A stretch of 64,000 nt of DNA from Paenibacillus sp. BIHB 4019 (GCF_002741035.1 NZ_CP016808.1:1674001-1738000); one strand, 5' to 3'. Positions 37,521-46,023 are shown, numbered from the stretch's first letter. Made by a program: numbers and translations. Notes: generated by a model from the letters alone, not told the origin.

Positions 37521-39330
37521 AAACATTCACCACCGTTCCCTCGCTATCGCTTCCAGCCCCGCTGTTAACGGCTCCTGGCAATGTAAACCGGAACGTCGTT
37601 CCGTGCCCAGGCGAGCTTTCAAACTGGAGCATGCCGCCATGCATGCGGAGAAACTCCCGGGTCAATACGAGACCAAATCTCATTTCGCTGCCATCCTCTC
37701 CACTTGCAAAGCCAGGCTCCTTGAAAAAGAGCTCATCATGACGCAGCAGCCGCGCCGTCTCCTCATCCATTCCGCTCCCGTTGTCGCTAACGGATACCGT
37801 TACCACATTATGTTCAATAGAAGAGCTGAGCTCGATCTTCCCATTGATATCCGTATATTTAATCGCATTGGACAGCAAATTTCGAAAAATCAGATCCAGC
37901 ATTTCCTTATCGGCATTCACCGTCAGCTTCTCATCGATAAGCTCGGAAATTTGAATGTTTTTCATCGCCGCTCTGGCCCCTGCCAGCGATAAAGCTTGGC
38001 GGACAACCTGCTGCAGGTTCCAGGCCAGCGGCCGGAACGCAACCTCGCCATTTTGACTGCGATACCAGTCCAGCAAATTGTCGACGAGATGGAAGGTGCC
38101 GCGTACCTGCCGTCTAATCTCTTGAAATACTTCAGCGCTGGCAATATCGGTATCCGTAGGCTCCTCGCCCAGCAGCTCGGTTAAACTGACGAGAAGGGCA
38201 ATAGGATCGCGAATATCATGAGCCATTACGGTGAACAGCTTATCCTTAAAGGCATTCAGTTGGGACAACTGCTGCGATTTTTCTCGCAGGCGCTCCTCAT
38301 TCTCCTTCAGCTCCGTAATATCGCTGAACATCAGCATTTTGCCAATCGGGGTTGTTCCCGTGTCGTAAATATAAGTTAAACTGCAAATGTAATACATCTG
38401 CCGATCGCCAAGCAACAGCTGGAGAGGAAAGCGCTCATCTAGAAAATCCGCTGCCGATGTTCGCCGAAGCAGTTCAGGGCTGGTCGCTAGTATGTCCTTG
38501 CTGGGGGCAGGGAAGCTTTTAGCTTGCATCAACTCAGGAAACACCTCTTCAGCCGCGCGATTGTGGTTCACGATCTGATTGTCATAATCCAGCAGCACGA
38601 CGCCGTCGCGAACGGTATCAAACATTTTGGCATAAGCAAGCGGCGTTAAACGAAGCAGTCCGAACCGAAAAATGCCCCAAGCATAGATGACGCCGGAAAC
38701 AGCGAACCCCAGTGGAGTAAAATCAATGATCGTATTAAACATATAGCCAATATTAAACAGCATCGGCGCGGCCGCTCCGAGAATTAGGAGGACAATCTGC
38801 TTCCGCACTATGGGCAACGCTCGGATATACATTGGAATAAACAATAAAATGCCCAGCAGCAAAATCGTATAATTATAAACGCCATGCACCGCATACCACG
38901 GGCCTTTTAATGTATTGTACAACGGAACGGTATCGCTTGGGTTCGGAAAATAGCCTGCGTACACAAGATGATGCCATTCATTAGTAAGATGCAGGAGAAA
39001 TGTGGCTGACGGAATGAGAAAAAGCAGCAGCGCAAGCCACTTTCGGTAAGGGGCTGCAAGCCCGGTAAATTGGATCACCATGAGCAGCCAAAAAGCAGAG
39101 ACGAAGGGAATGCCTAAATATTCGAACTGAAGCGACAGCTTTACGCCATCCAAGGTAACGCTCAAAATTTCGAAGGCATAGCCAAGCGCATAGCAGGACG
39201 CCGCCGCCATCATGTAAACCATCGTTCTTGCCACCTGCAAATGGCGTTTCCGATAGGATAGGAACAACACAAACAGCATCAGCGCCGTCGCAAAGCACAG
39301 CAATACTGACATCCACAACCTCGTATCCAC
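37501..39330 (-). CDS. Histidine kinase with 7TM sensor and PAS domain
   Basis: Protein of 609 residues. Residues 1-215 form seven membrane helices (histidine-kinase N-terminal 7TM sensor class; YAFEILSVTLDGVKLSLQFE between helices). A PAS domain follows (about 225-335; DTVRDGVVLLDYDNQIVNHN). HisKA has VMAHDIRDPIALLVSLTELL with the His, and HATPase has NLLSNAIKYTDINGK, SDNGSGMD. The end of the ATPase (FGLVLTREFLRMHGG) is intact. GTG start 39330 follows AGGTAGGTG. Overlaps the response regulator gene, so they form a pair sensing a membrane-soluble or envelope signal, unknown. Confidence 0.92.
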   Translation of the reverse strand: MDTRLWMSVLLCFATALMLFVLFLSYRKRHLQVARTMVYMMAAASCYALGYAFEILSVTLDGVKLSLQFEYLGIPFVSAFWLLMVIQFTGLAAPYRKWLALLLFLIPSATFLLHLTNEWHHLVYAGYFPNPSDTVPLYNTLKGPWYAVHGVYNYTILLLGILLFIPMYIRALPIVRKQIVLLILGAAAPMLFNIGYMFNTIIDFTPLGFAVSGVIYAWGIFRFGLLRLTPLAYAKMFDTVRDGVVLLDYDNQIVNHNRAAEEVFPELMQAKSFPAPSKDILATSPELLRRTSAADFLDERFPLQLLLGDRQMYYICSLTYIYDTGTTPIGKMLMFSDITELKENEERLREKSQQLSQLNAFKDKLFTVMAHDIRDPIALLVSLTELLGEEPTDTDIASAEVFQEIRRQVRGTFHLVDNLLDWYRSQNGEVAFRPLAWNLQQVVRQALSLAGARAAMKNIQISELIDEKLTVNADKEMLDLIFRNLLSNAIKYTDINGKIELSSSIEHNVVTVSVSDNGSGMDEETARLLRHDELFFKEPGFASGEDGSEMRFGLVLTREFLRMHGGMLQFESSPGHGTTFRFTLPGAVNSGAGSDSEGTVVNVYESHPN

Positions 39331-39378
39331 GGCGGCACCTACCTTTCATTCGCTGTTTCGAACATCTCGTCTATGGAT

Positions 39379-39873
39379 TTATTCCCTTTGTGTTTCATTT
39401 TCAGGGTTGTCCGTCACGTTTGCAATAGCCCCACGTTCTGCTGCCCGATTAATTTTTTTATCCAACTCCGAGCTCACCCATGATAATAGAGACTCAAATA
39501 CATTCAAAGGCAACCACGCCCCCCACCCAGCACGAAGAGCGTTCGCAACCATCGACTGTATAACGTGATAGAGGAGCCCCGCAGTTAGCGCACCAAAAAA
39601 GAGACCTGGCAAATTAAACAACAGATCTAACAAATGACCGCCAGCCGGCAAAGCCAGCATAAAGAATGTGCGAAATACACCATCAATTCCATACTTGCTT
39701 GCGTATGAAAAATCCTTTTTAGCCGCCCTTATGCCACTAATCCAATCCATTGCTACGAAAAATAGCAACGCCATCATCGCTGTTAACACTGCATCACCCG
39801 CTCCATACAAATATTCAAAAATAGGTACAACGAAGGCACCCGCTGTTGTAATTAGGGCTTGCCCTTTGTTCAT
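39379..39873 (-). CDS. Phage-type holin (holin_4/TcdE family)
   Basis: Protein of 164 residues with three to four membrane helices. ALLFFVAMDWISGIRAAKK and YGIDGVFRTFFMLALPAGG are the signature of the toxin-secretion/phage-lysis holin family (PF05105). The C-terminal 45 residues are hydrophilic. No endolysin or phage structural gene is near, so it is an orphan or part of the adjoining toxin region; TcdE, a relative, helps export clostridial toxins. AGGAGG lies eight bases before ATG. A strong hairpin ends 22 bases upstream of the start. Confidence 0.9.
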   Translation of the reverse strand: MNKGQALITTAGAFVVPIFEYLYGAGDAVLTAMMALLFFVAMDWISGIRAAKKDFSYASKYGIDGVFRTFFMLALPAGGHLLDLLFNLPGLFFGALTAGLLYHVIQSMVANALRAGWGAWLPLNVFESLLSWVSSELDKKINRAAERGAIANVTDNPENETQRE

Positions 39874-39894
39874 GATTTTTTCCTCCTAAAAGTA

Positions 39895-39918
39895 AAAGCT
39901 CCGCCGCGGCGGAGCTTT
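39895..39918. terminator. Perfect 24-base hairpin just before the holin gene
   Basis: AAAGCTCCGCCG and CGGCGGAGCTTT are perfectly complementary with no loop bases, and are followed on the minus strand by TTTTACTTTT and then the holin ribosome site. It would terminate transcripts entering from the toxin region, or attenuate the holin message if the promoter lies upstream. Confidence 0.7.
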
Positions 39919-39960
39919 ATTTTATATTTTTATGATGTGACGACTTTATAAAACGAAGAT

Positions 39961-40155
39961 AACAAAAAACAGGTCAATCATGGTGGGATCTGACCATAAT
40001 CGACCTGTTTGATGTAATGAAATAGCATTATTTAGGTTATAAAATTAATGCATATGATGTGCATACAACCGAAATGGAGAACTATTTATATGGGTATTAC
40101 ATGGGTTAGATGTGTTATTGGTTGAATGATGGATTCATTCGGCACTGGGCGGGAG
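39961..40155. repeat. Cassette-flanking repeat R1
   Basis: It begins with a hairpin (AACAGGTC ... GACCTGTT, with inner ATCATGGT / ACCATAAT) and continues through TTTATATGGGTATTACATGG and GTGTTATTGGTTGAATGATG to CATTCGGCACTGGG. Copy R2 (41848-42070) matches along the whole length at roughly 80-85% by eye, and R3 (46373-46454) matches the right part. R1 lies downstream of the CdiI-type gene that ends at 40289. The hairpin can act as a terminator. Confidence 0.8.
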
Positions 40156-40288
40156 GTCTACTTCTTCATCCCCATATTCATACTAAGGAACGAAAAAGAC
40201 CATAACACGGGCATTTACTCGTATCATAGATCAATTGGTTGTAATATCCAATTCTTGACGCTCTATCACTTATTCGCTAATCCAATCA

Positions 40289-40687
40289 TTATTCTTCAAT
40301 ACTATATTTATCTTTTATTTTTAATAAAGATTCGCTTATTAAATCTTTCTGATCTGCGTTCTTTTCTATATAGAAACTACATGCTACCTGCAAGTAATCA
40401 TACAGTTCTTTGTAACTTACAATATCATAATTATCATCTGCACCATAATAAAACAAAACACTATTCTCGCCAAAGTAACCTTCATCTCCAACATTGTATT
40501 CATCTGAATATATAACTCCCATATAATCTCGTCTGTCAACATATTCGTTTAAAAAACCATCCAATACCTTAACAAAGTCATACTCCAAAACAAAATCGCC
40601 AAGAACATCAATGACTGAGCCTTTTTCAAGTCCGTTTTCTTCGTACCTTAGAATAAACTTATTCTTATCATCGTAAACAGTAGTCAT
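40289..40687 (-). CDS. CdiI-type immunity protein for EndoU-like toxin
   Basis: Cytoplasmic acidic protein of 132 residues. Its C-terminal half (DIVSYKELYDYLQVACSFY, DLISESLLKIKDKY) aligns by eye with the second immunity gene at 46451-46777 (VILNYETFYYYLNLACKNY, NELENYLTSIRKRY); both resemble proteins annotated as ribonuclease-toxin immunity CdiI in Bacillus. It starts 12 bases after the stop of an EndoU-like toxin, with GGAG eight bases upstream, the standard toxin-immunity order. It should bind and block the nuclease. Confidence 0.75.
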   Translation of the reverse strand: MTTVYDDKNKFILRYEENGLEKGSVIDVLGDFVLEYDFVKVLDGFLNEYVDRRDYMGVIYSDEYNVGDEGYFGENSVLFYYGADDNYDIVSYKELYDYLQVACSFYIEKNADQKDLISESLLKIKDKYSIEE

Positions 40688-40699
40688 TATGGTATCTCC

Positions 40700-41884
40700 T
40701 TATTTTTCTCCAAATTTCAGTACCGGATAAAAGTTTTCAATTTCTCCAGTATCAACATTTCTTATCCCTTCAAACTTCAACCCATTACTTGAAAAACCCC
40801 GAATTATTTGCTTGTTTTTTTGACTTTTTAATTGACTTACTCTTTGCGATTTTATTCCTTCCTCCATTGCCTCTTTTCCTAATCGTATAATACCGTCATT
40901 AGAAATTGTATTAGGATCATATATAGTTTTTTTATACGGTGGTTTATCTTCCTTGGGTATATCCTTAAATTCACCAGTACCTTTTCCTGTATAATCTTTT
41001 ATTTCGACCTTCATTCTATATTCCAAATCATAAATACCAGGAATGTCGGGATGTTCTAATTTATTCACCTCTTCTAATGAGTACTTCCCATTTTCGTCAA
41101 AAAATTTCTTAAATTCATTGTAGTTATGACCACCACTAACTCCCTTCCATTCTGTTACTTTTTCTACCTCTCCAGTTAAGTGTTCAATATAATATCCTTC
41201 TTTGTATATAAGATTACCCGTCCCCTCATAACTGGAACTACGAATACTCTCCATATTCGGCCTGCTTATTTCGGAACTTTTTAAAACTCCAATAGTCGAA
41301 TCTCGCACACCTTTTGATAGCTTTTCATCATGGGGAACAATTGAACTAGAGTGCTGATTCGTGTTTTGAAAATATAAATCTCCTTCTGTATTTGCTGCAG
41401 CTACTTGACTAGCATCGCTACCTTTATAACCAGCAATAACACCCGCATTCTCTTCTAGCTCTTGCATTAGTTTATACTCTGTACCCATTTGCTCTGCATC
41501 CATCGATTTGTTGGATAAAATATTCAATTTTGCCGAGCCTAATTCATTTCCGGTATGAGAAGCAACCCCGTTCACATTATCGCTGGTAGTAAAAGTACGA
41601 CTTCTCAACTCGTGCTGCATGTTTGAAGGTAGTTGGCCGTTATAAAGCGCCTGCGTGCGATTCACTCCAAGCCCCTTCAGCCTTTTCAATGCCGCTTGGA
41701 TGGGATGCAGGGCTTTCCCAGCACCTCCCACCGCTTCGCTTAATCGCTCCGCCGCCTTCATAATAGTGACACGGGGAGCTTCCAATTTATTTAATGCTGA
41801 GCCTGCTCGGGGAGCATGGATTGAGCTGACCAAGAAAAAAAAGTCAACAAAAAACAGGTCAATTATGGTGGAATCTGTGACCAT
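40700..41884 (-). CDS. EndoU-like nuclease toxin, lacking its delivery N-terminus
   Basis: Frame of 394 residues. The C-terminal 170 residues look like the bacterial EndoU nuclease of polymorphic and CDI toxins: GVSGGHNYNEFKKFF supplies the first catalytic His, a second part reads IPGIYDLEYRMKVEIKDYTG, and PPYKKTIYDPNTISNDGII matches the Lys and final motif. EndoU toxins cleave RNA; the E. coli STECO31 member cuts tRNA. Residues about 40-220 look like the pre-toxin part of a larger protein. The first 13 codons lie inside repeat R2 and no ribosome site fits, so the real start is unclear (ATG 41761 is possible) and export signals are absent. Its immunity gene follows at 12 bases. Confidence 0.65.
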   Translation of the reverse strand: MVTDSTIIDLFFVDFFFLVSSIHAPRAGSALNKLEAPRVTIMKAAERLSEAVGGAGKALHPIQAALKRLKGLGVNRTQALYNGQLPSNMQHELRSRTFTTSDNVNGVASHTGNELGSAKLNILSNKSMDAEQMGTEYKLMQELEENAGVIAGYKGSDASQVAAANTEGDLYFQNTNQHSSSIVPHDEKLSKGVRDSTIGVLKSSEISRPNMESIRSSSYEGTGNLIYKEGYYIEHLTGEVEKVTEWKGVSGGHNYNEFKKFFDENGKYSLEEVNKLEHPDIPGIYDLEYRMKVEIKDYTGKGTGEFKDIPKEDKPPYKKTIYDPNTISNDGIIRLGKEAMEEGIKSQRVSQLKSQKNKQIIRGFSSNGLKFEGIRNVDTGEIENFYPVLKFGEK

Positions 41885-42070
41885 AATCGACCTGTTTTTT
41901 GTAACGCTGTAGCGCTATTTAGGTTATTGAATTAAAGCATTTGATGTGCATACAAACGAATTGAAGAAATCTTTATATGGGTATTACATGGGTTATATGT
42001 GTTATTGGTTGAATGATGGGTTCATTCGGCACTGGGTAGCCCCCATAGACCTCTTTACGAGAAACTAATG
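41848..42070. repeat. Cassette-flanking repeat R2
   Basis: Full-length relative of R1: the hairpin AAAACAGGTC ... GACCTGTTTT, then TTTATATGGGTATTACATGG and GGTTCATTCGGCACTGGG. Its right end, CATAGACCTCTTTA and GAGAAACTAATG, is shared with R3 but not R1. It abuts the stop codon of the immunity-like gene ending at 42076 and reaches into the first codons of the EndoU-like frame on its other side. Confidence 0.8.
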
Positions 42071-42075
42071 ATTTA

Positions 42076-42366
42076 TTACAATTCTATGTTAAAATTGACT
42101 ATGAAACTATATATCACTGACTCCAATGGTATATCTGTGGGTTTAATAGATTTACCAAGACATATGCCTACCATTTTTTTATCAGTTGGTGAATTAGAAA
42201 TTTGAACTGAAACAACTTCCAATTCTAGCTCTTTGTTTTCAGGTGTCCGAAGAACAATTTTGTCACCAATTTTATTTAAAGATGCGAGAACAGGGTTAAT
42301 TCCAACTATAATAGTTCCATTTTCTTTGGATTCAAACACATCTCCAACTTCCATTAATCTTTCCAT
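42076..42366 (-). CDS. Immunity-like small beta-barrel protein A
   Basis: Protein of 96 residues. EVGDVFESKENGTIIVGINP, KIGDKIVLRTPENKELELEV and a late DIPLESVIYSF give an all-beta pattern reminiscent of domain II of translation GTPases (EF-Tu), and it is a paralogue of the gene at 43542-43853. GGAAG precedes ATG 42366 by seven bases. It follows the broken toxin tail at 42382-42540 by a short gap, so it is probably the matching immunity protein; the EF-Tu resemblance is a weak inference. Confidence 0.65.
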   Translation of the reverse strand: MERLMEVGDVFESKENGTIIVGINPVLASLNKIGDKIVLRTPENKELELEVVSVQISNSPTDKKMVGICLGKSIKPTDIPLESVIYSFIVNFNIEL

Positions 42367-42381
42367 ATCATAACTTCCTTT

Positions 42382-42540
42382 TTATCTATTTTGGATATAT
42401 AGCTCATCCTTAACGTCTCGAATACTTACTTTTCGCATAACTAATTAATTCATGTATTTGTTCTTTGGTAAGTAGTGTATCATTCCTATATCCTTTAGTA
42501 TCAAAAAAATTCTTACCTTCACCCCTATTTAGCCCCCTAG
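42382..42540 (-). pseudogene. Broken toxin tail, frameshifted
   Basis: On the minus strand one frame reads NFFDTKGYRNDTLLTKEQ and IHELISYAK, then a frameshift leads to SIRDVKDELYIQNR and a stop at 42382-42384. The last part matches IRDVRDLLYIDSR of the tail at 43869-44199, and both are followed within about 20 bases by paralogous immunity-like genes. The upstream end meets the IS3 remnant near 42540, so the rest of the toxin is missing. Confidence 0.6.
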
Positions 42541-43517
42541 AGAACTTGGACACTAAGAGAGTGTATGAGGAATACTACTAGTAACAGGGGATGATGAAAT
42601 TGAAACAAAATAAACATTCAAAAGAATTTAAACTACAAGTCATAAAAGAAGCACTGGAAACAGGCAATAAAGCAGCCGTATCAAGACGCTATAAGATTGC
42701 AGCAAATATGCTTTATTAATGGACGAAAGAATATGAAGCTGGCAAATTTGGAGAAGATTCACTGGATTCGGTAACCGCCTTGGAATCCAAAATACTGGCC
42801 CAAGAGAATAATCAGCTGAAGCATCTCCTTGGAGAGCAGGCACTTGTGATTGCGACTTTTCGTGACTTAATAAAAAAGAAAAACCCTCATTTGCTGACAA
42901 AATGGGAGTAGCCGATTTCTACGTCGAAAAGGGATATGCCATCCGGCTTGTTTTAAGGCTAGTGAGCATCCCAAGATCGAGCTACTATTACGACAAATAC
43001 GGTAACGTGGCCAAGAAGATGGTGAGTGAGGGACCCCAGAATCTGGTTGCTCCTATCAAGAAAGTGGCATGCATGTAGCCAATGAACAGATTGAAGAATG
43101 GCTGATGGAGCTGATTTCAGGCGATGGCTACAACTAAGGATATCGTAAATGAACTGTGGATCTAAAGCGTACGTACAAGTTAATCATTAATAATAAGAAG
43201 GTCTATTGTCTTTGCAAGAAACTAGATTTATTGCGTCCTCAACGTAAAGCAAAGACGAAATACCCTAGAAAATGAGCTCGTAATCTAATCATTACAGCAT
43301 CGAATCAACGATTTGAAACCGACACTAAATACGGCTATATCGCAGGTGAACATCACTTTCTCTTCATTCAGTCGTTCAACAATGTGTACGATCGTTCCAT
43401 TGTCTCCTATCATATTGGACTTAGCTGTGAGGCTAAAGATATGGTTCGGACGCTGCAGCAAGCTCTGCTGAAACGACAGTATTTGATGTGCCTACAAAGC
43501 AAGTCGTACGCTCGGAT
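42540..43517 (+). mobile_element. Decayed IS3-family insertion sequence
   Basis: OrfA begins at ATG 42591 (HSKEFKLQVIKEALETGNKA) and is broken by TAA after NMLY, then continues WTKEYEAGKFGEDS to a stop at 42909. OrfB begins at ATG 42902 (GVADFYVEKGYAIRLVLRLV, SIPRSSYYYDKYG) and carries several stops and frameshifts, with recognisable parts KKVYCLCKKLDLLRPQRKAK and IAGEHHFLFIQSF. The element stops abruptly after a frame reading FDVPTKQVVRSD near 43517, so the third catalytic acid and right end are lost. It cannot transpose by itself. The left end near 42540 is approximate. Confidence 0.85.
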
Positions 43518-43541
43518 ATCCTTATTTCTATAAAGTATGCT

Positions 43542-43853
43542 TTATTTCTTAGAATCATCATCTGAAAAATTCAAGTTCAAGTGAATTATTGATCCCTTTT
43601 TTATTTTCTCAACATCCACTCGTTCTTGAATATTTATTCCTATAAGAGGGGTATTTGAAATCGAAAATGACACACTTATATCTTTTATTACAAATTCGAA
43701 TTCCGTTTCATTCACACTGCTGACAGTTATCTTAGAACCAACTAGTTTCTTTAATTTTGTAATGTGATGTGTATCTGATTCAACAAAGCTAACGACTAAC
43801 ACCAAACCCCGGTTGGGTATATGAACTACATCATCTAACCTCATTAACTCCAA
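43542..43853 (-). CDS. Immunity-like small beta-barrel protein B
   Basis: Protein of 103 residues, paralogous to the gene at 42076-42366: LDDVVHIPNRGLVLVVSFVE, KLVGSKITVSSVNETEFEF and VEKIKKGSIIHLNLNF line up with protein A segment by segment. TTG at 43853 follows AGGGAGAG; ATG at 43844 is an alternative. It begins 16 bases after the end of the toxin tail at 43869-44199 and is probably its immunity protein. Whether it is still expressed is unknown, since the toxin has two nonsense codons. Confidence 0.65.
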   Translation of the reverse strand: MELMRLDDVVHIPNRGLVLVVSFVESDTHHITKLKKLVGSKITVSSVNETEFEFVIKDISVSFSISNTPLIGINIQERVDVEKIKKGSIIHLNLNFSDDDSKK

Positions 43854-43868
43854 AATAAACTCTCCCTT

Positions 43869-44199
43869 CTATCGACTATCAATATAAAGCAAATCCCGTA
43901 CATCTCTGATTCTGATTCCTGCGTTTCGTAGTCTGGATATTCAATCTCGTAAAAGCATAATTCTTTCTGCTTGTGTTATAACAGGAGCAAATCTCGCAGC
44001 ACGTATGCTGGCTTGAGCCTCATCCAACGCAAAATTTCTAGTAATAGTATTAAATTCTTCATCTATAACTTGAAATGATCTTCCCGCTAAGCCTGCTTCA
44101 TAATGTCCTATTACTTCATGTGCTATAGTATCTTTTCCCGTAATTTTGCTATTTGCAGACTCAATATTTCATGTAAATTCATTCTCTGAATCAAAAAGA
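43869..44199 (-). pseudogene. Toxin C-terminal domain with two nonsense codons
   Basis: The frame reads LFDSENEFT, stop (44169-44171), NIESANSKITGKDTIAHEVI, GHYEAGLAGRSFQVIDEEFN, LDEAQASIRAARFAPVITQ, LLRD, stop (43941-43943), ISRLRNAGIRIRDVRDLLYI DSR, and a final stop at 43869. The AHEVIGH segment suggests a metal-binding hydrolase-like or toxin fold, but I cannot name the family. It is the C-terminal part of a polymorphic toxin with no N-terminus left, placed just before its immunity-like gene. Confidence 0.65.
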
Positions 44200-44207
44200 G
44201 TCCTTCA

Positions 44208-44423
44208 CTATTCTTTCTTATATTTTTCAACATAGTGGTGAATTCCTGTAAAAAGAACTTCTTTTACAGTTTCCGTATAATCTCCAAAACTCTCTTTTGA
44301 TGAGATAATATCTAAAACTTGCTTTAATTGACCATCAATAATGATTGTAATTCCATCTGTCAGAGCACCATTCTTTTCATTTTTAAATACATCTTTTATT
44401 ATAGTAATATTTTTCCCAGTCAT
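44208..44423 (-). CDS. Small unknown protein, possible immunity partner
   Basis: Protein of 71 residues that I do not recognise (NITIIKDVFKNEKNGALTDG, ETVKEVLFTGIHHYVEKYKK). Its ATG overlaps the stop of the 115-residue gene upstream (ATGA), so the two form a coupled pair. It lies between toxin fragments, suggesting part of an immunity cassette or a small toxin-antitoxin pair. Confidence 0.55.
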   Translation of the reverse strand: MTGKNITIIKDVFKNEKNGALTDGITIIIDGQLKQVLDIISSKESFGDYTETVKEVLFTGIHHYVEKYKKE

Positions 44424-44767
44424 GATATATCCCCTTCAAAATAGTTTTTATTATCATTACACCAATATTTAAAACCTTCATCAATTAAATCATAAAAATT
44501 TTTATATTCACCAATCCATTCATCCGGAATATACTCTTCAAAACTAGTGTATTCAGGAAACGTCGAATATAAAAACTTCTCGTCAAAATTTATTAATAAA
44601 GATGGTTTATAATCGTAGATAGCATTATCTTCATCAATTTCAACTGAAAATAAAAACTTTTCTTTTAGCTCATCAATTTCTACTTTATACTCTAATATTT
44701 TATTTAAAAATTCACTCACTGTTTTTTCATCTAAAATAATAATACCTTCTCTTTCATTATCAAACAA
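44420..44767 (-). CDS. Small acidic unknown protein, probable immunity protein
   Basis: Protein of about 115 residues, strongly acidic (KVEIDELKEKFLFSVEIDED, EYIPDEWIGEYKNFYDLIDE), a common feature of immunity proteins against nucleases. The proposed TTG start at 44767 has only a weak ribosome site (GGAAAAA), and the reading frame just upstream looks like the end of another coding region (TPVSERLVEYGKNATICL), so the toxin tail may overlap its start. Confidence 0.55.
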   Translation of the reverse strand: MFDNEREGIIILDEKTVSEFLNKILEYKVEIDELKEKFLFSVEIDEDNAIYDYKPSLLINFDEKFLYSTFPEYTSFEEYIPDEWIGEYKNFYDLIDEGFKYWCNDNKNYFEGDIS

Positions 44768-45012
44768 ATCGTCGCATTTTTCCCATATTCAACAAGCCTT
44801 TCACTAACAGGTGTTAGTATATAGCAGCGAATAAAAAAAACACAACATGGCAGCCAGTTCGCATTGTGGCGTTATTGGGTATTTGGTTTTATGACTGACT
44901 ACATAGAATTATTGACAGTTCAGAATTATCATCCACTCTTGACAATTCCGATGTATTCTCAATAGTTCATAGTATGCCTTTCATATTATTTGAATTTTTC
45001 GGTATTCAAAGA
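44768..45012. other. Non-coding or degraded gap in the toxin region
   Basis: Apart from the possible toxin tail next to 44768, no frame of interest is open here. A hairpin-like segment was not found. The stretch is AT-rich like its surroundings. Confidence 0.4.
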
Positions 45013-45501
45013 CTAAAGGTCTTTAATGTCAATCGGTTCTTTTTCCAAAAACCTAGTATACCATTCATTCAAAGGGAAATGAGCAACATTTGTTATATCT
45101 AATGCAAGCGGTTTAATAGAAAATGAGCCACCTCTTTCAAAAACTTTTATTAAAAGTTCATAAATATTTAAGTGTTTATGGACAACTGGTGATTTGTCTG
45201 CATACTTAGCTAGCTGTAAATAATACTCAAATATTCTTTGTATATATAAATTTTTATTTAAAAACTCTACTGCTTCTGAACTACAATACATTGAAATCTC
45301 TATTTCATCCTCAACGTCACCAAGCAATTTCGCTATATTTGTAAAAGCTGGTGGTAGGGGCTTTAGCTGTTCTTCTTTAAAAAAAAGAGCTAATCTTCTT
45401 AAAAACTCATAACCTAATTTAGAATCTTCATCAGTCAAAGTTGTTCCTATATTATCCCAATGTATATTATTTATTTTTAATTTCGCACTCTCAAGATACA
45501 C
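45013..45501 (-). CDS. Probable immunity protein, alpha-helical
   Basis: Protein of about 162 residues, mostly helical (DEDSKLGYEFLRRLALFFKE, VHKHLNIYELLIKVFERGG), with no named family that I recognise. I chose GTG at 45501 because GAGG stands eight bases upstream; a longer frame upstream overlaps the toxin frame. The start lies 13 bases after the stop of the broken toxin at 45515-45982, the usual toxin-immunity spacing. Confidence 0.6.
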   Translation of the reverse strand: MYLESAKLKINNIHWDNIGTTLTDEDSKLGYEFLRRLALFFKEEQLKPLPPAFTNIAKLLGDVEDEIEISMYCSSEAVEFLNKNLYIQRIFEYYLQLAKYADKSPVVHKHLNIYELLIKVFERGGSFSIKPLALDITNVAHFPLNEWYTRFLEKEPIDIKDL

Positions 45502-45514
45502 TTCGTTCACCTCA

Positions 45515-45982
45515 TTAGCATTCGATATCTTTATCAAAATGTTTATTGAAATCCTTAGAAGCATCATAATCAGTAAACGGTGGGGGATTGGGATCTGTTA
45601 CATCTGCTTTATCATGTGCATTTTTCACTGGCACAACATCAAATGTATCTTTTTCTGCATTCCATGTTGAACTATCCCTTAATGACATACCATCATCCAT
45701 ATATTCTTTTTCTTTAATCTCATGATTTGCTAGTTTCCTAAACCATTTCTTTTCTGCATCATTAAGTTCTCCCTTTTGTGACTTTTGCCATACATGTGCA
45801 ATATCAGGATCAGCTTGAAAATGTAATTCTTTGTAGAGTTTACCACGAACAGATAACTATTTAATATCTAAGAATAAGTGCCTTTTCATTTCTAATATCT
45901 GTTCTTCTGTTAATCCTGTATTTTTAGAAACAGTTACGATGTCATCAAGCCCCGATTTTCTAATCTCAATGTGGCTTATCAT
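45515..45982 (-). pseudogene. Toxin C-terminal domain interrupted by one TAG
   Basis: From ATG 45982 the frame reads MISHIEIRKSGLDDIVTVSK, then NTGLTEEQILEMKRHLFLD IK, a TAG at 45857-45859, and KLYKELHFQADPDIAHVWQK, GELNDAEKKWFRKLANHEIK, ending NKHFDKDIEC. One point change restores a continuous 155-residue domain. The HVWQK...WFRKLANHE pattern recurs at C-termini of Rhs/LXG-type toxins as I remember them, but I cannot name the family. No delivery domain precedes it; a divergent XRE gene starts 42 bases away. Confidence 0.65.
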
Positions 45983-46023
45983 TGAATTCAATTGAATAAT
46001 GAGTTCAAAAAGAGGTCATTAAT

